Source of the DNA: Sedimenticola sp.
Lineage (GTDB): Bacteria; Pseudomonadota; Gammaproteobacteria; Chromatiales; Chromatiaceae
Assembly: GCA_030619405.1 (NCBI GenBank)
Contig: JAUXBK010000036.1
Coordinates: 1-15,321, forward strand
Length of the DNA: 15,321 nt
Direction: 5' to 3'
Both the position numbers and the translations under genes were made by a program. The notes under the pieces were generated by a model. That model ran no database searches. It had not been told where the DNA came from and saw nothing but the letters and a program-made list of their open reading frames with translations. Shown here piece by piece: positions 1 through 5,548 of the stretch (positions are counted from its first letter, which is position 1; the number at the start of each line of letters is the position of its first letter).

Positions 1-1
1 C

Positions 2-1111
2 AACGGCGGCACCGTAGTCATCAATCACGATATCTACCTGCGGGATCCCATCGGCTCCAAGTATGCGGATGTGGTCTTCCCGGCCGCCACCTGGGGTGAG
101 GAGGACTTCGTGCGTGCCAATGGTGAACGCCGTCTGCGCCTCTACTCCAAGTTCTACGATGCCCCGGGTGATTCCAAGCCGGACTGGTGGATCATCGCCC
201 AGCTGGGTCAGCGTCTCGGTTTCGACGGCTTCGACTGGAAGGATTCCAACCAGGTGTGCGAAGAGTCTTCCCGCTTCAGCCGTGGCAACCGCAAGGCCTA
301 TCATATGATCAAGGTCGCCGCCCACAAAGAGGGCAAGACCCTGCATGAGAAGCTGCGCGAACTGGGTACCACCGGTATCCAGGGTCCCACCTTCTACAAT
401 TACGAGACCGGTGAGCTGCTGGGCACGGTAAGGCTGCACAACACCGAGTGTACACCGGAGAAGCTGGAGAAGGAGGGGCGTACCCAGGGTGCCAACATGA
501 TCAACAAGAAAGGCACCCACTTCAACTCACAGACCGGTAAGGTGAACGTCCAGAAACACCCGTGGAGCCTCTTCTCCGACTATTGGGAGTGGATGAAGCC
601 CAAGGGTAACGAGCTGTGGCACACCAACGGTCGCATCAACGAGATCTGGCAGTCCGGTTTCGACGATGTGGACCGTCGTCCCTACATCTCTCAGCGCTGG
701 CCGGAGAACTGGACCGAGATCCACCCGGAAGATGCCGCTACCCGTGGCATCGAGTCGGGAGACCGGGTGCTGCTCTACTCGGACCGGGTGCCGTCCTTCC
801 GGCAGACCATCAAAGGTGTGCATGGTTCGGATTTCAACTTCTCGGATCTGTTGAAGAACGGCTGGATCGAACTGGACAAAGCGGCGGTGACCGCAGTGGC
901 CATCGTTACGCCGGCGATCAAGAAGGGGTGCCTCTACTCCTATTTCCTCAACACCAATCAGCCCAGCAACGCCCTGCAAGGTCGGGTTCCCGATCAGATC
1001 AGTGGTAACTACAGCTACAAGATGGGTGTCTCCCGGATCAAGAAGATCGGCGAGTCGGAGTACAAGCGCGAGTTCCGCACCATGTCCTTCGCACCGCGCA
1101 ACATCGTCTGA
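2..1111 (+). CDS. Molybdopterin oxidoreductase large subunit, AioA/IdrA-like (C-terminal part, 5' end outside window)
   Basis: The frame is open from base 2 and ends at TGA 1109-1111, giving 369 residues, so the N-terminus, with any Fe-S cluster cysteines, lies outside the window. The piece fits the C-terminal half of a DMSO-reductase-family catalytic subunit. It has the cofactor-binding pattern YADVVFPAATWGEEDF followed by NGERRLRLY, then PDWWIIAQLGQRLGF, and late in the protein TNGRINEIWQSGFDD, IHPEDAATRGIESGDRV and a tail with RIKKIGESEYK. From memory this resembles proteins annotated as arsenite oxidase (azurin) large subunit and their iodate-reductase relatives. The tail does not look like the classical AioA ending I remember, so the substrate is uncertain. 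The gene is last in its transcription unit, with a terminator 29 bp downstream. That suits an aioB-aioA order better than idrA-first operons. Membership of the molybdopterin family is firm; the subfamily is an inference. Confidence 0.8.
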   Translation, partial: NGGTVVINHDIYLRDPIGSKYADVVFPAATWGEEDFVRANGERRLRLYSKFYDAPGDSKPDWWIIAQLGQRLGFDGFDWKDSNQVCEESSRFSRGNRKAYHMIKVAAHKEGKTLHEKLRELGTTGIQGPTFYNYETGELLGTVRLHNTECTPEKLEKEGRTQGANMINKKGTHFNSQTGKVNVQKHPWSLFSDYWEWMKPKGNELWHTNGRINEIWQSGFDDVDRRPYISQRWPENWTEIHPEDAATRGIESGDRVLLYSDRVPSFRQTIKGVHGSDFNFSDLLKNGWIELDKAAVTAVAIVTPAIKKGCLYSYFLNTNQPSNALQGRVPDQISGNYSYKMGVSRIKKIGESEYKREFRTMSFAPRNIV

Positions 1112-1140
1112 TCCAGGCGTAACAGAGAGTGGTCGTTCAA

Positions 1141-1167
1141 GGGCAGCCTACGGGCTGCCCTTTTTTT
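1141..1167 (+). terminator. Rho-independent terminator after the molybdopterin oxidoreductase gene
   Basis: GGGCAGCC (1141-1148) pairs perfectly with GGCTGCCC (1153-1160) around a TACG tetraloop, which belongs to the very stable UNCG class. Seven T residues follow (1161-1167). It starts 29 bp after the stop codon of the oxidoreductase gene, so it marks the end of that operon. Confidence 0.92.
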
Positions 1168-1180
1168 CCGATGAAAGGGT

Positions 1181-1258
1181 GCCGGATGCGCTGCGCTTAT
1201 CCGGCCTACATCTTGTTCGGTGCGAAACGTAGGCCAAATAAGCGCCAGAGCATCCGGC
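1181..1258. repeat. REPIN-like element (two inverted REP sequences) between convergent genes
   Basis: The left unit 1181-1209 starts GCCGGATGCGCTGCGCTTAT and ends CCGGCCTAC. The right unit 1229-1258 is its imperfect reverse complement, starting GTAGGCC and ending GCATCCGGC. Each unit can fold on itself (GCCGGAT with ATCCGGC in the left one). The shape and sequence match repetitive extragenic palindromes of gammaproteobacteria (GCCGGATGCG...CCGGCCTAC). A second pair with the same build sits at 14454-14536. It lies between two gene ends that face each other, the usual place for such elements. Confidence 0.85.
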
Positions 1259-1266
1259 AGATCCTC

Positions 1267-1698
1267 TCACCCCCGCAGCAGGCTCCGTACGCACTCGAGA
1301 TAACCGGTCTCGTCCGGCATCTGCCCCGTCCGCTGCGCATCCCAGAGCATCCGGCCGAGGCACTCCATCATCCGGTGTTCCGTCTTATGGACGTCGTCGC
1401 TCTGGATTACCAGCCGGCGGTAGAGGGCGGCGATGCCGGCGGGGCGGTCGGTGGTCACCTGCTCCTGCAGGCCGATGTGCATTCCGAGATGGAGGAAGGG
1501 GTTGGTCTGGCCCGACTCGGGCAGGAACTCCTGTTCCAGCGCCAGCTCCGGTGCCTCGATTAGGGGGTGATATTCCGGGTGCTGGCCGATCGCTTCCGAC
1601 ACCAGCCGTTCCAGGGGCTCCAGCGGCTCCCTGGCCACTCTCTTGCGCCAGGCCTCTGTAAAGAAGCGGCGCATGGCGGTGCGGTCGTTACCGAACAT
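1267..1698 (-). CDS. DUF1841 family protein
   Basis: A 143-residue soluble protein of unknown function. The features I associate with the DUF1841 family are visible: an N-terminal MRRFFTEAWRK segment, HPEYHPLIE near residue 40, and the conserved NPFLHLGMHIGLQEQ stretch near residues 65-80, followed by a helical H-rich region (VHKTEHRMMECLGRML). No signal peptide or membrane segment is seen. Its ATG overlaps the stop codon of nth by one base (TGATG), so the two are translationally coupled and share a transcript. It is the last gene of the minus-strand run and ends just short of the REP pair. Gammaproteobacterial genomes commonly carry this gene; no activity can be read from the sequence. Confidence 0.85.
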   Translation of the reverse strand: MFGNDRTAMRRFFTEAWRKRVAREPLEPLERLVSEAIGQHPEYHPLIEAPELALEQEFLPESGQTNPFLHLGMHIGLQEQVTTDRPAGIAALYRRLVIQSDDVHKTEHRMMECLGRMLWDAQRTGQMPDETGYLECVRSLLRG

Positions 1699-2333
1699 CA
1701 GTCCAGGTTCTTGTTCCTGTACTCACACAGCTCCTCGATGACACAGGAGCCGCAACGGGGCGTGCGTGCCACGCAGGTGTAGCGGCCGTGCAGGATCAGC
1801 CAGTGGTGGGCATCCTGCAGGAACTCTCCGGGGGTGTGGCGCAGCAGTTTCTGCTCCACCTCCAGGACGTTCTTCCCGGGCGCGATGCGGGTGCGGTTGG
1901 CGACCCGGAAGATATGAGTGTCCACCGCCATGGTGGGGTGGCCGAAGGCCGTGTTCAGAACCACGTTGGCGGTCTTCCTCCCCACCCCTGGCAGTGTCTC
2001 CAGCGCCGCCCGGTCGTCGGGAACCTCCCCGCCGTGTCTCTCCACCAGGATGACGCAGGCCTTGACGATGTTCGCTGCCTTGCTGTTGTAGAGGCCGATG
2101 GTGCGGATATATGCTTTCAGCTCCTCCTCACCGAGTTCCAGGATCGCCCGGGGGGTGTTGGCCACCGGGAACAGCCGGGCCGTCACTTTGTTCACACCCT
2201 TGTCCGTCGCCTGGGCGGAGAGGATCACCGCGATCAGCAGTTCGAACGGGGTGGTGTAATCGAGTTCGGTAGTGGGGTTGGGGTTGGTGGCTCGCAGCCG
2301 CTCGAAGATCTCGCGCCGCTTCTCTTTGTTCAT
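1698..2333 (-). CDS. nth: Endonuclease III (DNA glycosylase/AP lyase)
   Basis: Base-excision repair enzyme that removes oxidised pyrimidines and cleaves the abasic strand. At 211 residues it has the same length as the E. coli protein. The helix-hairpin-helix LPGVGRKTANVV carries the catalytic lysine K120, and the catalytic aspartate is D138 in AVDTHIFRV. The C-terminal 4Fe-4S loop has C187, C194, C197 and C203 with the standard C-x6-C-x2-C-x5-C spacing. The frame stays open upstream to 2408, but the ATG at 2333 gives the family N-terminus MNKEKRREIFERLR. The usual rsxE-nth linkage is kept, yet about 775 bp of repeats now separates the two genes, so nth probably needs its own promoter. The gene shows no sign of damage. 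Confidence 0.97.
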   Translation of the reverse strand: MNKEKRREIFERLRATNPNPTTELDYTTPFELLIAVILSAQATDKGVNKVTARLFPVANTPRAILELGEEELKAYIRTIGLYNSKAANIVKACVILVERHGGEVPDDRAALETLPGVGRKTANVVLNTAFGHPTMAVDTHIFRVANRTRIAPGKNVLEVEQKLLRHTPGEFLQDAHHWLILHGRYTCVARTPRCGSCVIEELCEYRNKNLD

Positions 2334-2390
2334 AACAAACCGGTAATCAGACAGCAAAGACCCAGGCGAAAAACATAAAATCAAAATCGT

Positions 2391-2416
2391 TCTCGCGCAA
2401 AGACGCAAAGAAAACC
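2391..2416 (-). repeat. CTTTGCG-type dispersed repeat, copy 1
   Basis: On the minus strand this reads GGTTTTCTTTGCGTCTTTGC followed by GCGAGA. The same words appear on the plus strand at 3017-3050, so the two copies form inverted borders around most of the repeat island. It lies 58 bp upstream of the nth start codon and would be within its leader or promoter region. Confidence 0.75.
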
Positions 2417-2588
2417 AAAAACTAAAAAACAGATATTTTGCTGTCTGGGAACCCTGTACGGGAAGCAGAAGCGCTACGAAACAGTTTCGCTGCCCTGTTT
2501 ATGGCTGTTGCAAGTATATGACTGCTTCAACTTCAGCTGATCGTTCAGTTACGCTCAGTCGAAAGTACACCAGCAATAACTCGGCAAC

Positions 2589-2825
2589 ATGCTTCCCCGG
2601 TTGAGCGAACAGGCCACTACATCTTGTGTCCGAGCACCTCAAAGGCCGGCGCCGCAGACGCCACCCATTCGCGTAAGGCAGCCGACCAGCGACCCTTTGG
2701 CGTCAGGTACGCCGAGCCATCATCCAGGAGCGCGAGCGCTGACTGGCCACCGGAAGCGCGAGACAAATGCCAAGAGATCTAGCGATACTACATCTTGTGG
2801 TCTGTTCGTTCAACCGGGGAAGCAT
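2589..2825. mobile_element. 237-bp element with 29-bp terminal inverted repeats (MITE-like)
   Basis: The left end (2589-2617) starts ATGCTTCCCCGGTTGAGCGA and the right end (2797-2825) is its reverse complement with two differences in 29. Just inside the ends, the word ACTACATCTTGTG occurs twice in the same direction (2616-2628 and 2787-2799). The interior is GC-rich with further small inversions (GACGCCA / TGGCGTC) and has no credible gene. Such a size with long inverted ends and no transposase suits a non-autonomous element. I see no clean target-site duplication; CGGCAA occurs near both ends but not immediately next to them. Confidence 0.6.
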
Positions 2826-2831
2826 GACCCG

Positions 2832-2980
2832 GCAATTCTAAATGTGGGAAAAGAATCACCACGAAGCACGCGAAGAGCACGAAGAAAAATTTAAAAACAA
2901 GAATTCTTCGTGCTCTTCGCGTGCTTCGTGGTGAAAACCTGAGTTGGATGTTTGCACCATGTTGCCACATTGAGAATTGC
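2832..2980. repeat. Nested inverted repeat with a perfect 31-bp stem
   Basis: The arms 2856-2886 and 2904-2934 are perfect reverse complements (31 of 31), the right arm beginning TTCTTCGTGCTCTTCGCGTG. They enclose a 17-base A-rich loop. An outer pair, GCAATTCTAAATGTGG (2832-2847) and CCACATTGAGAATTGC (2965-2980), matches in 15 of 16. It is therefore two copies of one composite repeat, head to head. A third, single copy is at 10758-10794. With no T-run after the stem it is not a standard terminator, though transcripts in either direction would fold strongly here. Confidence 0.85.
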
Positions 2981-3016
2981 TGACAATAACCAGCTTTCAT
3001 TGGTTTTGTTTTTCAA

Positions 3017-3050
3017 GGTTTTCTTTGCGCCTTTGCGTCTTTGCGCGAGA
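3017..3050 (+). repeat. CTTTGCG-type dispersed repeat, copy 2
   Basis: Contains the tandem words CTTTGCGC, CTTTGCGT and CTTTGCGCGAGA. It is the inverted partner of 2391-2416, and a looser copy (CACTTTGCGCGAA) follows up to about 3089, just after the rsxE stop codon. Sequences of this kind are common intergenic repeats in environmental proteobacterial genomes, as far as I recall; their function is unknown. Confidence 0.7.
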
Positions 3051-3108
3051 CAGGTCTTTTAAGGTTTTTTTCGTCACTTTGCGCGAATAACAGCTACTCA
3101 GGGTGCTT

Positions 3109-3795
3109 TCAGCCGGCAGTCGGCTCTGGCTGCGCCGCTGACACTGGTACGGTTTTGGTCTGGGTCGCCCGCCGGTCGATCAGGTTCTTCAGTGCGATCA
3201 GAAAGCCGAGGCCGATGAAGGCGCCGGGGGGCAGGATCGCCAGCAGCATTCCTTTGAAGTCATCGCCGAGGCTCAGGGTCAGGTTTCGGGCACCCTCGCC
3301 AAACATCAGGTCCGCCTGGGTGAACAGGGTCCCCAGACCGGTGATCTCCCGCAGGGCGCCGAGGGTGAACAGGACCAGGGTAAAGCCGATGCCGATCGCC
3401 AGGCCGTCCAGCAGCGATCTGCCCACCGGGTTCTTGGAGGCGAAAGCCTCCGCCCTGCCGATGATGATGCAGTTGGTGACGATCAGGGGGATGAAGATGC
3501 CGAGGATCTTGTACAGCTCATGGAACCAGGCGTTCATGCTCAGCTCCACGGCGGTGACGAAGGAGGCTATGATGATCACGAACACCGGCAGTCGCACCTC
3601 TTGACGCACCCAGTTACGGATCAGGGAGACGGTGCCGTTGGAGAGGGTGACCACTACCGTGGTGGCGATGCCCATCCCCAGTCCGTTGATGGCGGTGTTG
3701 CTGACCGCCAGCAGGGGACAGAGTCCGAGCAGTGCCACCAGCGCCTGGTTGTTGCTCCACAGCCCCTCTTTGACCAGCTTGCCGTATTCGCTCAT
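3109..3795 (-). CDS. rsxE: Rnf/Rsx electron transport complex subunit E
   Basis: An integral membrane subunit of 228 residues with about six hydrophobic helices. It pairs with RsxA in the inner membrane and helps carry electrons across the bilayer. The paired half-site motifs are present: GLCPLLAVS with C26 and IVTNCIIIGRAEAF with C109. These cysteines correspond to the membrane Fe-S ligands shared by the RsxA/RsxE and NqrD/NqrE families. The ends also fit: an N-terminal SEYGKLVKEGLWSNNQALV and a C-terminal LPPGAFIGLGFLIALKNLID followed by a short polar tail. It is the last rsx gene. Unlike the tightly packed genes before it, it sits 54 bp after rsxG, and that gap holds a hairpin-forming repeat. 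Confidence 0.96.
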   Translation of the reverse strand: MSEYGKLVKEGLWSNNQALVALLGLCPLLAVSNTAINGLGMGIATTVVVTLSNGTVSLIRNWVRQEVRLPVFVIIIASFVTAVELSMNAWFHELYKILGIFIPLIVTNCIIIGRAEAFASKNPVGRSLLDGLAIGIGFTLVLFTLGALREITGLGTLFTQADLMFGEGARNLTLSLGDDFKGMLLAILPPGAFIGLGFLIALKNLIDRRATQTKTVPVSAAQPEPTAG

Positions 3796-3820
3796 CTCAC
3801 ACTTACCTGTTTTCGTTTTC

Positions 3821-3871
3821 AGCCACGAATGAACGCAATTTTCCGCGTTTCATCCGTGTTCATCCGCGGCT
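3821..3871. repeat. Hairpin-forming repeat across the end of rsxG and the rsxG-rsxE gap
   Basis: AGCCACGAATGAACG (3821-3835) is an imperfect reverse complement of CGTGTTCATCCGCGGCT (3855-3871). The right arm belongs to the TTCATCCGTGTTCATCCGCGG repeat type that I recall from many environmental genomes. It encodes the last residues of RsxG (PAADEHG) and its stop codon, so the repeat is partly inside the gene and partly in the gap before rsxE. A stem here in the mRNA could affect the ratio of RsxE to the upstream subunits. Confidence 0.65.
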
Positions 3872-4509
3872 GGTTTCTTTTCCTTTTCGGGCGCTTTTCC
3901 CCGCTCGAACAGCGCCTGCCCGCGATCCCTGAAATAGAGCAGGGTATTTTTGGCCGCCTTGACGATGGATCTGGGGGTGATGGTGGCACCGGTGAACTGA
4001 TCGAAATCGCCACCGTCGCGCTTCACCTTCCAGTGGGAGAGGGTTGGGTTGTTCAGGGACTTTCCGGCAAATCGGAGAATCCAGTCCGACTTACGCTCCT
4101 CGATCTGATCTCCCAGTCCCGGGGTCTCCTTGTGGGAGATCACCCGTACACCCCCAAGCGTTCCATTCATCTTTACCGCCACCAGCAGTTTGATGGGCCC
4201 GCTGTAGCCGTCCGGGACAACCGGGGTAAACACCGCCGCCACCGATTTGCCACCCTTGCGGCCCAGGTAGACCAGAGTCTCCGGGCGGCCCATCAGATCC
4301 GGGGCCTGGAGGGTGACCGTGTCGCTGATGATATCGTTATCGATACTCTCCGCGGGCACCAGGACATGCAGCTGGTGCAGCAGGGCGTCCCGCTCGTTCT
4401 GGGCGATCCGATCGGCGGTCTGCCAGTAGGTAAAGGCCACCAGCCCGCTGCCGGCGATGGCGAACAGGGTGAGGATCAACCCGGCCAGTATGACGGGGTG
4501 TCTATTCAT
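3850..4509 (-). CDS. rsxG: Rnf/Rsx electron transport complex subunit G (flavoprotein)
   Basis: A 219-residue subunit with one N-terminal membrane anchor (about residues 5-28) and a periplasmic FMN-binding domain. The covalent flavin site is visible as DFDQFTGATITPRS, with T176 as the expected phosphoester-linked threonine. Other family signatures are HKETPGLGD near residue 126 and SDWILRFAGKSL near residue 141. The start overlaps the rsxD end by 8 bp, which indicates translational coupling. The last part is charged and poorly conserved (KAPEKEKKPAADEHG), and its final residues plus the stop are supplied by a dispersed repeat, so the original C-terminus may have been replaced. The flavin domain itself is not affected. 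Confidence 0.96.
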   Translation of the reverse strand: MNRHPVILAGLILTLFAIAGSGLVAFTYWQTADRIAQNERDALLHQLHVLVPAESIDNDIISDTVTLQAPDLMGRPETLVYLGRKGGKSVAAVFTPVVPDGYSGPIKLLVAVKMNGTLGGVRVISHKETPGLGDQIEERKSDWILRFAGKSLNNPTLSHWKVKRDGGDFDQFTGATITPRSIVKAAKNTLLYFRDRGQALFERGKAPEKEKKPAADEHG

Positions 4510-5545
4510 CGCCCTGGTCCCGGTGGCCGAACACCCGGGGCTGGGTGTAGTAGTCGATGGTCGGGGCCGACAGGTTCATCAGCAGCACGGCAAAGGCGAC
4601 TGCGTCCGGGTAACCCCCCCAGGTGCGGATGATGTAGACAAGTACACCGATACTGGCGCCGTAGATCAGCTGCCCCTTGCGGGTGGTGCTGGCGGTGACC
4701 GGGTCGGTGGCGATGAAGAAGGCACCCAGGATAGTGCCACCACTGAAGATATGGAACAGACCGAACGGGTGGGTCTCTTGATCGATGAAGTGGAACAGCA
4801 TCGCCATCACCAGCAGACCTGCCAGCATGGAGACCGGGATGTGCCAGGTGATGATCCGTTTGTAGAGCAGAACCAGCCCGCCCAGCAGAAACCAGTTTCC
4901 GACCCACTCCCAGCCCCTGCCCCCGAAGTCGCCCCACAGCGGGCTCTGGCGGATCTCGCTGATCATCCGGTTCTGATCTAGCTCGGTGCGCATGGCGTCC
5001 AGCGGGGTGGCGGCAGTCACCGCATCCCAGTCGAGACCGGTGGGCAGCTGTCCGGTGAAGATGAGACTCAGGGTCTGCAGGGGGTCCAGCGGGTGGGGGT
5101 TGAGCATCTCGGGTGGCACCCAGGAGGTCATGTCCACCGGATAGGAGACCAGCAGCAGCACATAGCCCGCCATGGCCGGGTTGAACGGGTTGTAGCCGAT
5201 GCCGCCGTAGAGCTGCTTTACCACAACGATGGCGAACACCACGCCGATGACGGTGATCCACCAGGGGAGCAGTGGTGGCAGGGCCAGGGCCATCAGCAGT
5301 GCCGTAACCACAGCGCTCAAATCCTTCAGGGCGGGCATCACCGGGCGAGCCCGCAGTCTGAGCACCACGGCTTCCCCTGCCACCGCCGTGGCCGTGGCCA
5401 GCACCATGTGGATCAGGATGCCCCAGCCGAAGTACCAGGTCATGGCGACGGTGCCCGGGATCAGCGCCAGGATCACCCAGAGCATGGTCCGGGTGACGCT
5501 GTTGGGGCGCGCTGTGTGCGGTGACGTAATGGTGGGAAACTGCAT
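4502..5545 (-). CDS. rsxD: Rnf/Rsx electron transport complex subunit D (flavinylated membrane subunit)
   Basis: A membrane subunit of 347 residues, close to the usual family length, with many hydrophobic helices. It contains the conserved KQLYGGIGYNPFNPAMAGY segment (about residues 110-128) and the flavinylation region DAVTAATPLDAMRT, where T180 is the likely FMN-bearing threonine. Towards the C-terminus it has FSGGTILGAFFIATDPVTA and a run of helices ending in a short polar tail. RsxD and RsxG each carry covalent FMN attached by an ApbE-type flavin transferase, which is not in this window. The start lies 3 bp after the rsxC stop, and the end overlaps rsxG, so all are made from one transcript. 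Confidence 0.97.
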   Translation of the reverse strand: MQFPTITSPHTARPNSVTRTMLWVILALIPGTVAMTWYFGWGILIHMVLATATAVAGEAVVLRLRARPVMPALKDLSAVVTALLMALALPPLLPWWITVIGVVFAIVVVKQLYGGIGYNPFNPAMAGYVLLLVSYPVDMTSWVPPEMLNPHPLDPLQTLSLIFTGQLPTGLDWDAVTAATPLDAMRTELDQNRMISEIRQSPLWGDFGGRGWEWVGNWFLLGGLVLLYKRIITWHIPVSMLAGLLVMAMLFHFIDQETHPFGLFHIFSGGTILGAFFIATDPVTASTTRKGQLIYGASIGVLVYIIRTWGGYPDAVAFAVLLMNLSAPTIDYYTQPRVFGHRDQGDE

Positions 5546-5548
5546 CCG

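Larger units (their letters stand above)
2334..3108. other. Gene-free repeat island between rsxE and nth
   Basis: No credible coding sequence lies in these 775 bases; the short ORFs present are readings through repeats. The stretch holds, in order: an inverted CTTTGCG-type repeat (2391-2416), a less structured part with small hairpins (for example CGAAACAGTTTCG), a 237-bp element with inverted ends (2589-2825), a large inverted repeat (2832-2980), and a CTTTGCG-type repeat in the other orientation (3017-3050) with a degenerate follow-on copy to about 3089. In gammaproteobacteria with the rsx-nth arrangement these genes are normally close together, so I infer that this is inserted or accumulated DNA. 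Confidence 0.8.

Noticed and set aside
2589..2894. 101-residue plus-strand frame across the MITE-like element
   Set aside because: The ATG is the tip of the inverted end and the frame runs out through the next repeat; no protein-like pattern.
2856..2934. The 31-bp stem as a rho-independent terminator for rsxE
   Set aside because: There is no T-run after the stem in either direction and the 17-base loop is long for a terminator.
2788..3000. 70-residue minus-strand frame with a hydrophobic stretch
   Set aside because: It is a translation of the inverted TTCGTG repeats (RSTRRARR-type peptides) and not a gene.
2391..3089. CRISPR-like repetition in the repeat island
   Set aside because: The repeats are inverted, of several unrelated kinds and without regular spacers; no cas genes nearby.
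3520..4632. 370-residue plus-strand open frame
   Set aside because: Antisense to rsxE, rsxG and rsxD, and it crosses their junctions; no domain seen.
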